Source of the DNA: Hyphomicrobiales bacterium
Lineage (GTDB): Bacteria; Pseudomonadota; Alphaproteobacteria; Rhizobiales; Rhizobiaceae
Direction of reading: 5' to 3'
NCBI GenBank assembly: GCA_900466945.1
Contig: UBNV01000006.1
Coordinates: 496,001 to 560,000 of the forward strand
DNA: 64,000 nt
The position numbers and the translations under genes are program-made. Below the pieces are notes generated by a model that saw nothing but the letters and a program-made list of their open reading frames with translations, did no database searches and had not been told where the DNA came from. This document shows, piece by piece, positions 56,301 through 64,000 of this stretch (its first letter is position 1; the number at the start of each line of letters is the position of its first letter).

Positions 56301-57274
56301 CCCTGATCTCCCAATTCGAGCCGGTCGCCCCAGTCGGCCCGGCGTATGTCCTTGAAGGCCTCGCCATCGCGCTTGCTGAGCGTCAGCTCGGCAGCCGTGC
56401 CATCGGTCCGACAGAGCTTGACCCGCCCCACACCGCCATTGACGCGCGGCGGAGACAGAACCCGGTCGCCCGTTACGGCAACAGGCTCGCGCGAGGCGGC
56501 GATGAAGATGTATTTCTCGTCCTCCCACGGCACCTCAGCGCCCTTGGCCATCCGGTGCACGCGTGAGCGCGCCACCCGCCGTGAGAAGTGGCACCAGTCC
56601 AGTGCCACGATCGGACAGTTTTCCCCATGCATGCAAGGCGCGACAAGATGCGCACCGAGGGATCGCAGTCTGTCACGGACGGCGAGAATGCGCTGCCAGC
56701 CGGCCGGTGTGCCCGGTTCGATGACAACGAGCATTCCCTTTGCCAGCCCCCAGAGTTTTTCCGTGACGGTTCCGATCGTTGCAGGCGGAAGCTCGTCCAG
56801 GACATAGGCGAGCGTCACAAGATCGGCTGGCCCAAGCGCCGGGATCTTGGCCGTGACGTCACCCGCCTGCCAGTGGCTTTTCACGCTGCCGGAAGCGGCG
56901 AGCTTTTCGCCGACGCTGCGGATCGCGCCGCTCGCTTCCACCATCTCGGCAGATGCCAAACTGCCCCAGGTATCGGCCGCCGCCCAGAGTGCTGTGCCGG
57001 GGCCGCAGCCGAGATCGATCAGGGTCTCCGGCTGGAAATCCGGCGCCGCATCCTCGACCATGGCGAGCGCTGCCCGGACCGCCGCGAATGTGGCGGGCAG
57101 GCGGGTCGCGAGATAGGCCTTGGCGGCGAGCCCATCATCGATGTGAAACCGCCCGTCGCGCACCTCGCGGCGATAGCGATCCGAAAGAATGGCACTCGCC
57201 TTCGCGAGCCGTTCCAAGGGTTCACCCTGGAGCATCTGGTCGACAGCGGAGCGGAGCGGGGCGGGGAGTTCCAT
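56297..57274 (-). CDS. Rsm22-family methyltransferase (METTL17-type)
   Basis: 325-aa protein of the small-ribosomal-subunit Rsm22 family. SAM site LIDLGCGPGTALWAA (residues 85-99). Cysteines 204, 210, 218 and 278 form a C-x5-C-x7-C-x59-C pattern; human METTL17 has a similar four-Cys set bound to an Fe-S cluster as I recall (333, 339, 347, 404), spacing 6-8-57 against 6-8-60 here. So the protein may bind [4Fe-4S] and assist ribosome assembly. Activity and target not proven. Overlaps DUF2891 by 4 bases; next upstream GNAT gene ends 9 bp earlier. Confidence 0.85.
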   Translation of the reverse strand: MELPAPLRSAVDQMLQGEPLERLAKASAILSDRYRREVRDGRFHIDDGLAAKAYLATRLPATFAAVRAALAMVEDAAPDFQPETLIDLGCGPGTALWAAADTWGSLASAEMVEASGAIRSVGEKLAASGSVKSHWQAGDVTAKIPALGPADLVTLAYVLDELPPATIGTVTEKLWGLAKGMLVVIEPGTPAGWQRILAVRDRLRSLGAHLVAPCMHGENCPIVALDWCHFSRRVARSRVHRMAKGAEVPWEDEKYIFIAASREPVAVTGDRVLSPPRVNGGVGRVKLCRTDGTAAELTLSKRDGEAFKDIRRADWGDRLELGDQG

Positions 57275-57283
57275 GCGGTGTCC

Positions 57284-57781
57284 TTAGCCGCGCCGCGCCG
57301 CCCATTCGGGGCGGAGAATGGACATCATGAGGAAATCTGAGCGGGTGCCATCGGGCAGAAGCGCTGCCTCGCGCAGCACACCCTCCTGAATGAAGCCGAC
57401 CTTGCGATAGACGTTCTGCGCGCGAAGATTGCCGCTCACCACGTCGAGCCAGAGCCGATGGGCATTGGTTTCGAGAAAGGCAAAGTCGACGGCGCCGGCC
57501 AGAAGTGGCGTGCCCACGCCCTTTTCCGGGCTGGCCACAGCGATGCGCTTGACGCAGGCATTGCCGTCGCGCCGGTTCAGATCCATCAGGATAACGAAGC
57601 CGAGAGCTGAACCATCGGCGTCCTCGCCGATCAGGTAGGCAAACGAGGAGCTCGCGATCTGCGCCACGTGCTCGTGAGCGTCATAGCGTCCGATGAACTG
57701 GTCATAGCCCGGCTTGCGCTCGGTCTCCATGATGAACGGGATATCGGCCTCCGTTGCACGGCGCAGGGATAGCGCCGTCAC
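57284..57781 (-). CDS. GNAT family N-acetyltransferase
   Basis: 165-aa GCN5-type acetyltransferase: acetyl-CoA loop KRIAVASPEKGVGTPLL (motif A, with V/G loop ending), ENAxxR-like motif B (NLRAQNVYRKVGF). GTG start at 57781 leaves 3 bases after the rnd stop. Substrate unknown; the fold is similar to RimJ/RimL-type acetyltransferases. In the run rnd-GNAT-Rsm22-DUF2891-AcnX. Confidence 0.85.
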   Translation of the reverse strand: MTALSLRRATEADIPFIMETERKPGYDQFIGRYDAHEHVAQIASSSFAYLIGEDADGSALGFVILMDLNRRDGNACVKRIAVASPEKGVGTPLLAGAVDFAFLETNAHRLWLDVVSGNLRAQNVYRKVGFIQEGVLREAALLPDGTRSDFLMMSILRPEWAARRG

Positions 57782-57784
57782 GGA

Positions 57785-58930
57785 TCAGAACTCCACCGCT
57801 TCGACGCGCTTGTCGACGAAGCGCAGGCCGACGCCGCCGGAGATCAGCTTGAGCGCCAGGTCGCCGAACAGCTCCTTGCGCCAGCCCTGAAGTGCTGCCA
57901 CCTGGGCCTTTTCGCCCTCGGCCGCGATCTTTTCCAGATCGTCGCTGTTGGCGATCACCTTGGAGGCGACTCCATGCTTTTCAGAGGTGAGGCGCAGCAG
58001 AACCTTGAGCAGCTCGACGGCCGACTGGGTGCCCTCAGGTGCATGGGCGTGGCGTTCCAGATGCGGCATCTCCGACTTCGGAAGTGCGAGCGCCGTATTC
58101 ACCTGTTCGAGGATGGCAGCGCCCGAGCTGGACCGTTCCCAGCCCTTGGGGATGGTGCGCAGGCGCCCAAGCGCCTCCACGTCCTTCGGCTGCTGCTGGG
58201 CGATTTCGTAGATCGCATCATCCTTCAACACGCGCGAGCGCGGCACGTTGCGGGCGCGAGCCTCGCGCTCACGCCATGCAGCGACATATTGCATGACGGC
58301 GAGTTCCGTCGGCTTGCGAAGACGCATCTTCAGCCGTTGCCACGCCTGTTCCGGCGGCAGGTCATAGGTCTCGCGGGATTCGAGGATCGCCATTTCCTCG
58401 GTCAGCCATTCCGCCCGGCCTTCCGCGTCCAACTGGCCCTTGAGCTTCAGATAGACGTCGCGCAGATGAGTGACATCGGCGAGCGCATAATCGAGCTGCT
58501 TTTCTGACAAAGGACGGCGGCTCCAGTCGGTGAAGCGCGAGGTCTTGTCGATATGGACGTTCTTCACCTTCTGCACGAGCTGATCATAGGAGACCGAATC
58601 GCCAAAGCCGCAGACCATGGCCGCGACCTGGGTGTCGAAGATCGGATGGGGCAGAAGATCGCCCAGATGATAGATGATTTCGATGTCCTGGCGGGCCGCA
58701 TGGAAGACCTTCACAACGGCGGAATTGGCCATCAGCTCGAAGAAGGGCTTGAGGTCCAGGCCTTTCGCCATCGGGTCAACGATGTATTCATGCTCCGGGC
58801 TCGCCATCTGGATAAGGCAGAGTTCCGGCCAGAAGGTCGTTTCGCGGAGAAATTCCGTGTCGATCGTGATGAAATCGGATTGGGCGAGGAGGCGGCAGGC
58901 CTCTTCGAGCGCGGCAGTTGTATCGATCAT
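57785..58930 (-). CDS. rnd: ribonuclease D
   Basis: 3'-5' exonuclease of the DEDD family in tRNA 3' maturation (381 aa). Exo I: TIDTEFLRE with Asp24 and Glu26; Exo II: VFHAARQDIEII; Exo III: QLDYALADVTHL; C-terminal HRDC domain (residues about 210-290; ARARNVPRSRVLKDDAI). Typical length. First gene of a minus-strand run. Confidence 0.94.
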   Translation of the reverse strand: MIDTTAALEEACRLLAQSDFITIDTEFLRETTFWPELCLIQMASPEHEYIVDPMAKGLDLKPFFELMANSAVVKVFHAARQDIEIIYHLGDLLPHPIFDTQVAAMVCGFGDSVSYDQLVQKVKNVHIDKTSRFTDWSRRPLSEKQLDYALADVTHLRDVYLKLKGQLDAEGRAEWLTEEMAILESRETYDLPPEQAWQRLKMRLRKPTELAVMQYVAAWREREARARNVPRSRVLKDDAIYEIAQQQPKDVEALGRLRTIPKGWERSSSGAAILEQVNTALALPKSEMPHLERHAHAPEGTQSAVELLKVLLRLTSEKHGVASKVIANSDDLEKIAAEGEKAQVAALQGWRKELFGDLALKLISGGVGLRFVDKRVEAVEF

Positions 58931-59045
58931 TTCGGCTCGGTCATGGAAACTAAAGGATCAACCTTAGTTTCCCTTCTGGTCTTCCTTGTCAATATGAACG
59001 ACCGGGAAACGGAGCCTGTAAGCCCTCTTCAAAGGGTGAAGTCCC

Positions 59046-59933
59046 TTAATCGTCGGCTGAAACGCCCTTCAGCGCTGCAATGTTCTGGCTGTGGACTGCC
59101 TCATAGGGCGCGAAATAGGTGAGCGTTCCCGTGGCCAGTTCCGGTGCGATGAAGCTTTGTAGGCTCTCGGTCTCAAGCTCCGGATCGTCGAGGCGGGCAA
59201 GCAGTCGCGTCAGATAATCGCCTGTGGCGGTGACCAGCGACGGTGGATAGCCACCCGCGGCTATGACCGTCTCGTCACCGTGATTGGGCAGGATCCTGAC
59301 GAAATCGAGTGTCGCCAGCCGGTCGAGTTCGGCGATGTGCCGAGACGTATTATTGGGCTCGGAAATATAGGTAACGGTGTCTTCGAGCGTATCGCCCGCC
59401 AGCAGCACGCCGAGATGCGGCAGCAGGAGAATGGTGCCGTCGGCGCTGTGTATGTCGAACTGCATCAGCTTTACCGAGATGTCGCCGACCTCAAGCACCA
59501 TCTCGCCCTCGAAGGTCTCGGTCGGCATGACGACCGGGTTGATCGGCGGGTCCTTGGCAACGAGCACCTTGCGCTTCTCGATCAGCGTGTCGCGCGTCAG
59601 CTTGCTCGACAGGATCGGGCAGTCGATGAAGCCCGCATTCCCTGCGACATGATCGGTATGCCAGTGGCTGAGCACGACCCGGATACTGGTGACGCCGAGG
59701 CTGGAGAGATGGCTGCGGATGGCGCGCGCATGATCGAAGGAGATATGCGTATCATAGACCAGCGCCTCGCGCCCCGAGACGATCGCATAGCTGGCAACGC
59801 CGAGACTGTAAGCGCCATCGTCGAGCCAGTTCGGCTTGTCGGAATGCAGACGTTTGCCGAGGATGCGTCCGTCGTAGTAGGCATACAGCCCCGGATAGGG
59901 CTCGTGGATCCGCATCGTCTCGGCTAGGCTCAT
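59046..59933 (-). CDS. metallo-beta-lactamase fold hydrolase
   Basis: 295-aa MBL-fold protein. Zinc motif HWHTDH in VVLSHWHTDHVAGNAG; further ligands in FDIHSADGT (His) and LLAGDT (Asp) and LPNHGDE (His). No signal peptide, so cytoplasmic. It starts 1 base after the multicopper oxidase stop, so the pair is co-translated. Resembles glyoxalase II/alkylsulfatase-like hydrolases; substrate unknown. Confidence 0.85.
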   Translation of the reverse strand: MSLAETMRIHEPYPGLYAYYDGRILGKRLHSDKPNWLDDGAYSLGVASYAIVSGREALVYDTHISFDHARAIRSHLSSLGVTSIRVVLSHWHTDHVAGNAGFIDCPILSSKLTRDTLIEKRKVLVAKDPPINPVVMPTETFEGEMVLEVGDISVKLMQFDIHSADGTILLLPHLGVLLAGDTLEDTVTYISEPNNTSRHIAELDRLATLDFVRILPNHGDETVIAAGGYPPSLVTATGDYLTRLLARLDDPELETESLQSFIAPELATGTLTYFAPYEAVHSQNIAALKGVSADD

Positions 59934-59934
59934 G

Positions 59935-61344
59935 TCATGTCACTCGGAAATAGCCGGTCATCCCGGTCTTCTGGTGTTCGATGATGTGGCAATGGAAGAC
60001 CCAGTCGCCCAGGTTGTCAGCCACCAGCGCAAGCTGGACCTTTTCATCCGGCAGCACAAGGTAGGTGTCCGACACGAGAGGCTGCACCGCGCGTTTGTTC
60101 GAAGAGATTGCCTTGAAGTTCATCCCGTGCAGATGGATCGGATGCGCGTGTGGCGTGACGTTCTCAACATTGAGCAGATAGGTTTGGCCCAACTTCAACT
60201 CCGCGATCGGTGCGGTTGGATCTGGCGTATCGCCCGGGTAGGGCACCTTGTTGATCGCCCAGAAAGAATAGCCGAGCGTCCCGCAGATCGAATCGCGGGC
60301 AGCACTTTCGGCAGTAGCGCTGAGAAGCAGCGGGATCTGGGTCGCGTTGGAAAGATCGGCATCGACGCCCGCGTTTTCTGCAAGCGGACCGAGATCGCCA
60401 AGGTTGCGTTTGAGCGATGAGCCAACGGCCCTGAGCCGCGCCACCACTTTCGCCGTCGAGGGCCTGATATCCTCCAGCACCATCTCCGCACCTTCGCTGT
60501 CGGCGACGCGGACGGCAAGATCCAGCCGCTGCCCTGGCGAGACGACGGCCATGTCCAGTGTCCGGCGCTCAGGCACCGGATGCCCGTCGATCGCGATGAT
60601 CTGCGCCTCGGCGCCAGCGAGCTTGAGATTGTAGATGCGGGTGACATCGGCCGCGAGGATACGGACACGGACGAGGCCGCCGGCCGGGACGTCATAGCGT
60701 GGTTCGGGCTGCCAGTTGGCGGTGCGCAGCGTTCCGAACGTACCGGTCTTCGCCGCATCGCGTGGCTTGAACTGCTCGATGAACTGGCTGTCGCCGCCGA
60801 GCCGGAAATCCCTGAGGTTCAGCACTACCTCGCCATCGAAGACCGGGTCCCTGTCGTCCTCGACCACCAGCACACCGGCAAGCCCACGGCCCATCTGCGT
60901 CAGTGTGTTGCAATGGGGATGATACCAGAAGGTGCCGGCATCCGGTGGCGAAAAGGCGTAATCAAAGCGGTCGCCGGTATAGACATAAGGCTGGGTGAGG
61001 AAGGGCACGCCGTCCTGGTCGTTGGGTAGTCGGATGCCGTGCCAGTGGATGGTGGTCGGCTCGTCAAGCCGGTTGATCAGCTGTGCCATGAAGGCTTCCC
61101 CACGTTTGGTGCGCAGGATCGGCGGGGAGGGATCGGTGGATGGCTCCCCGGCAAGCGCATAGCGCATCACCCCACGCGTCACCTGCGCGCCATCGAGCAG
61201 CACATTGCCGGTAAGCGCCTCAATCTCGATCGGGTCGGTGGCGGCCAGCGCCTGGCTGAGACGCGGCATCACCGCAAGGCCGGTGCCGTAAGCGCCGAGC
61301 ACAGCGGCAGATTTGAGAAGGGTGCGTCGGGAAACAAAGGTCAC
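59935..61344 (-). CDS. multicopper oxidase, Tat-exported
   Basis: 469-aa periplasmic oxidase with twin-arginine signal SRRTLLK (residues 5-11), cleavage likely after ALA (33). Cupredoxin copper ligands: HWHG (His100/102), YHPH (His142/144), HPIHLH (His401/404/406) and HCHIIEH (Cys452 with His451/453/457). So type 1 and trinuclear centres look complete. CueO/laccase-like; no Met-rich loop seen. Coupled to the downstream MBL-fold gene. Confidence 0.92.
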   Translation of the reverse strand: MTFVSRRTLLKSAAVLGAYGTGLAVMPRLSQALAATDPIEIEALTGNVLLDGAQVTRGVMRYALAGEPSTDPSPPILRTKRGEAFMAQLINRLDEPTTIHWHGIRLPNDQDGVPFLTQPYVYTGDRFDYAFSPPDAGTFWYHPHCNTLTQMGRGLAGVLVVEDDRDPVFDGEVVLNLRDFRLGGDSQFIEQFKPRDAAKTGTFGTLRTANWQPEPRYDVPAGGLVRVRILAADVTRIYNLKLAGAEAQIIAIDGHPVPERRTLDMAVVSPGQRLDLAVRVADSEGAEMVLEDIRPSTAKVVARLRAVGSSLKRNLGDLGPLAENAGVDADLSNATQIPLLLSATAESAARDSICGTLGYSFWAINKVPYPGDTPDPTAPIAELKLGQTYLLNVENVTPHAHPIHLHGMNFKAISSNKRAVQPLVSDTYLVLPDEKVQLALVADNLGDWVFHCHIIEHQKTGMTGYFRVT

Positions 61345-61443
61345 GGTCGGAACTCTCGCTGATCGTCCCGTTTCTAAAGTTGAGACGAGCGATCAGCAAT
61401 AGCGCCGGTTGGCCATGCTGTCGCAGGTCTGACGATGATCATC

Positions 61444-62682
61444 TCAGCCGCCATCTTTCTCGTTCGGCGGTGTCGCGAGCTTGCTGAAGAAGGCCGAGGT
61501 GCGCAGCAGGCTGCGGAACCGCATGCGCCGCTTCTCGGTCGGCACGGCATCGCGGGCCCGGATGCGGGCGAGCGTATAGGCGGCGAAGAAGGTCAGCACG
61601 ACGATCACATAGGCAAACAGCGCATGCGGCCCGAAGGCCTCCATCAGGAAGGAGGCGAAGAGTGGTCCGACGACCGCGCCAATCGACCAGAAGAACAGGG
61701 TGCCAGCCGAAATCAGCGCATGCTGACCGAGTGCCGCGTGGTCGTTGGCATGGGCCGAGCACAGCGAATAAAGTGGCATGGCGAAGGCCCCGAAGGCGAA
61801 GATGCCGATGAAATTGGCGATTTCGCTCTCGCCCGCCAGGAAGGCGAGGAAGATTGAGGCAAGCAAGGCCCCGATCGTCGAGACAAGGATGATGACGCGG
61901 CGATCCAGCTTGTCGGAATAATGGCCGAGTGGATATTGCAGCACGATGCCGGCGAAGATGCCGATGCTCATGAAACTGGCGATCGCGGTCACCGACATGC
62001 CGATCCCGTCGGCATAGATCGGTCCGAGCGAGCGGAAGCTCGAATTGGTGAGCCCGATGACGATGCAGCCGACGGTGGCGAGCGGTGAGACCGACCAGAG
62101 CACCTTGATATCGAACTTGACGTCCTTCGGCGGCGCGGGGCTCGACTTGTCGGCAAACGAGATCGGCACCAGCGACAGCGAGAGCGCCATGGCGATGATG
62201 GCGAAGAGATCGATGCCGGAGACCCCAAAGAGCGGGATCATGTACTGCGCCGCCGTCACCGAGCCGAGGTCAACGAAGCGATAGACGGAGAGCGTGCGCG
62301 CCCGGTTCGCATTGGTGACGCGGGCGTTCAGCCAGCTTTCGACGACGGCGAAGAGGCCAGCAAAGCAGGCACCCTGGACGAGGCGCATCAGGAACCAGGA
62401 GATCGGGTCAATTACCAGCACCATCATGATCGAGGCGGCGGAGGCGATGGCCGCGAGCGCCGAGAAAGCGCGGATATGGCCGATCGCCCGCATGATCTTG
62501 GTGATGTAAACGCAGCCGAACACGAAGCCGATGAAATAGCCCGCACCGACCATGCCGATCACCGAGGTGCTGAAGCCCTCATCGATGCCGCGCAGCGCGA
62601 TGAAGGTCCCCTGCAAACCGTTGCCGCCGATCAGTATGCCGGCGGTGACGAGAAGCGGGATGAGGGGGCGGATATCATGCAT
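61444..62682 (-). CDS. MFS transporter
   Basis: 412-aa major facilitator with about 12 helices; signature loop between TM2 and TM3 (YITKIMRAIGHIRAFS). Resembles YcaD-like drug/sugar transporters. Cytoplasmic C-terminal tail is basic and long (about 45 aa). Substrate unknown; starts 128 bp after the following membrane-protein gene on the same strand. Confidence 0.9.
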   Translation of the reverse strand: MHDIRPLIPLLVTAGILIGGNGLQGTFIALRGIDEGFSTSVIGMVGAGYFIGFVFGCVYITKIMRAIGHIRAFSALAAIASAASIMMVLVIDPISWFLMRLVQGACFAGLFAVVESWLNARVTNANRARTLSVYRFVDLGSVTAAQYMIPLFGVSGIDLFAIIAMALSLSLVPISFADKSSPAPPKDVKFDIKVLWSVSPLATVGCIVIGLTNSSFRSLGPIYADGIGMSVTAIASFMSIGIFAGIVLQYPLGHYSDKLDRRVIILVSTIGALLASIFLAFLAGESEIANFIGIFAFGAFAMPLYSLCSAHANDHAALGQHALISAGTLFFWSIGAVVGPLFASFLMEAFGPHALFAYVIVVLTFFAAYTLARIRARDAVPTEKRRMRFRSLLRTSAFFSKLATPPNEKDGG

Positions 62683-62810
62683 GAAGGGCCTGCAGGCCGC
62701 GGCGCGGGGTGGGTGAGTCGGTGCCGTGGCAGGTCCGCATTCCTAGACCTGTTCGGCGGACGGCGACAGGCCAAATTCGACGCCCGCCGCCACTCGCCCC
62801 GAATTTGTCT

Positions 62811-63656
62811 TCAAAGGAAGGGCCGGCCTTGCACTGCCTGCAGGAAGGTTGCTGCCACCACGGCCAGCGACAGGATCGCGCCGACCAGAATGCCGGATCG
62901 GGCGAGGCGCGGCAGGAAGCGGTCGAGCGTCAAGCCGAGGATCGGGAGCGCCTGCATGATGTGGGTGGCAAAGAAATGTGGCACGCGAAGATCGCCGCCG
63001 GTTCGCGACCAGCCGAACAGCGGCAAACCGCCCATATCCGTCTTGATGCCACCAACCCAGTGGCCGGGACCGTCGATCGCGCCGCTGGCCAGTGGAAAGG
63101 CGGTGAGCAGCGTTGCGATGCTGCCGAGAACGAGCCCCCAGCCGGCGCCGAGGCGCAAGCCCGTCGGTGCATCGGGGCGTGGTCGCAGCAGGATGTAGAG
63201 CCCGAGCACGAGGCCCGAAAGGACAAGCAGGGTCGCGCCGAGACCCATGAGTCGATAGGCAATCGTTTCGAATTCGGTTCCGAGGTTGAAGTGCGACGCC
63301 CGTCCACGGGCGGCCTGCAGCGTGATGTAGAGGATCTCGCCGCCCGCGGTCACCACGGCGACAAGGGACGTGAACCAGACACCGCGTCCGGCGCGGGCGC
63401 GGGCTTCGATGAGCGGTAAGAGCAGAAGCAGTGTCGCAAGCATCAACGCCAGCGAGGCCTGGAACTTCAACGGCTTGATCCAGACGCTGATGTCGTTGAT
63501 CAGGCGGTCGTCGATGCCGAGCGCGATCAGGCTCGGGACGGCGAGGGCGATCTGAAATCCGATGCCGACGATCAGCACACGGCGGGTTCTTTGTTCGCCA
63601 GCAGCGAGATCCTGCGACGGTGCGAGCATGATGCTGTCATTGAAGAGCATGGTCAT
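62811..63656 (-). CDS. seven-helix membrane protein of unknown function
   Basis: 281-aa protein with about seven hydrophobic helices; between helices 5 and 6 lies a polar loop with conserved-looking GGLPLFGWSRTGGDLRVPHFFATHIMQ. The family is not recognised. Three bases separate it from the ABA4-like gene upstream, so they are likely one transcript. An ATG two codons later is a possible alternative start. Confidence 0.75.
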   Translation of the reverse strand: MTMLFNDSIMLAPSQDLAAGEQRTRRVLIVGIGFQIALAVPSLIALGIDDRLINDISVWIKPLKFQASLALMLATLLLLLPLIEARARAGRGVWFTSLVAVVTAGGEILYITLQAARGRASHFNLGTEFETIAYRLMGLGATLLVLSGLVLGLYILLRPRPDAPTGLRLGAGWGLVLGSIATLLTAFPLASGAIDGPGHWVGGIKTDMGGLPLFGWSRTGGDLRVPHFFATHIMQALPILGLTLDRFLPRLARSGILVGAILSLAVVAATFLQAVQGRPFL

Positions 63657-63659
63657 CGG

Positions 63660-64000
63660 TCAGGCCTTTCGGGGGCTGAGCGCGGTTTCAGTCGCGCGGG
63701 TGAGGTAGAAGAGCAGGAGGCCAAGCGGGCCGAACATGAAGGTCGCGACCAGCATCGGCGCCTGCAGCAGCCGGTTGTACCCGCGCTTGTCGGCCTCGAC
63801 GGCAATCCACGTGCCGATGAAGAGATCGAAGGCGAGGTAATGCACCCAGCCGGCGACCAGCACCGGATCGCTCATGAAGAGAGCCCGCACTTCCGCGATC
63901 GACCCGAAGCCGCCGCCCTCGACGCGGAAGAAAAAGACGAGGATCAGGACGGCATAGGTCAGCGATAGCGCGCCGATCAGGCCGAGACGGATGAAGGCGA
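63660..64000 (-). CDS. ABA4-like family membrane protein (5' partial)
   Basis: Reading frame open to the right edge; visible part is 113 residues with helices and the family segment GWVHYLAFDLFIGTWIAVEAD and MFGPLGLLLFYLTR. Matches ABA4-like/DUF4281 proteins (the plant member is involved in neoxanthin synthesis; the bacterial role is unknown). N-terminus lies outside the window. Co-directional with the seven-helix protein. Confidence 0.75.
   Translation of the reverse strand, partial: AFIRLGLIGALSLTYAVLILVFFFRVEGGGFGSIAEVRALFMSDPVLVAGWVHYLAFDLFIGTWIAVEADKRGYNRLLQAPMLVATFMFGPLGLLLFYLTRATETALSPRKA

Overview
This window is a GC-rich, densely packed chromosomal segment of an alphaproteobacterium of the order Hyphomicrobiales, most likely Rhizobiaceae (Agrobacterium/Rhizobium group). 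The inference rests on several gene blocks in the order known from that family: fabG-acpP-fabF-mltG-yicC-gmk; lptF-lptG-lptD-surA-like-pdxA-rsmA with divergent pepA-holC; pgsA-moaD-moaE beside uvrC; and purM-purN divergent from a PerM-type gene, hdaA, ppk and ppx. Both ends are cut inside genes (fabG on the left, an ABA4-like membrane protein on the right). I see no rRNA, tRNA, CRISPR array, insertion sequence or prophage.

Region by region. 1-5.6 kb: fatty-acid synthesis, the MltG murein transglycosylase, a YicC-type RNase and guanylate kinase, closed by a bidirectional terminator. 5.6-9.1 kb: choline-O-sulfate locus, with choX-betC divergent from a LysR regulator. 9.1-18.9 kb: outer-membrane biogenesis genes in overlapping order (lptF, lptG, lptD, a SurA-like chaperone), continuing into pdxA and rsmA, with pepA and holC divergent. 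18.9-27 kb: an S9 peptidase, a vapBC toxin-antitoxin pair whose toxin carries an in-frame stop, an ABC-F ATPase, a degenerate GGDEF protein and a chemoreceptor coupled to a small membrane protein. 27-32.4 kb: DinB and GST genes, ndk, a lipoprotein coupled to a CGNR zinc-finger protein, an orphan LivH-type permease, moaE/moaD and pgsA. 32.4-41.4 kb: uvrC, a pteridine-reductase-like SDR, a small outer-membrane protein, GST, RNase T2, RlmJ, a molybdopterin oxidoreductase and a NUDIX hydrolase. 41.4-53.5 kb: ABC exporter, an omptin-type outer-membrane protease, purN/purM, PerM-type protein, hdaA, ppk-ppx behind a PHO-box-like sequence, and a phytase-like secreted protein. 53.6-64 kb: fused aconitase X, DUF2891, Rsm22-type methyltransferase, GNAT and RNase D in one tight minus-strand run; then a metallo-beta-lactamase-fold protein coupled to a Tat-exported multicopper oxidase, an MFS transporter and two membrane proteins.

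Most of the window is core metabolism. I did not find a clearly new multigene system. The observations most worth following are the omptin with all four catalytic residues, the vapC stop codon beside an intact antitoxin and palindromic operator, the AcnX-DUF2891-Rsm22 overlapping cluster (Rsm22 carries a four-cysteine Fe-S-type motif), the PHO-box candidate before ppk-ppx, the RNase T2 with Glu-to-Gln in its second catalytic motif, the small membrane protein fused by overlap to a six-helix chemoreceptor, and the LivH-type permease with no transporter partners. Gene starts were chosen from ribosome-binding sites, overlaps with upstream stops and family N-termini. Family assignments come from motif recognition, not from a database search.
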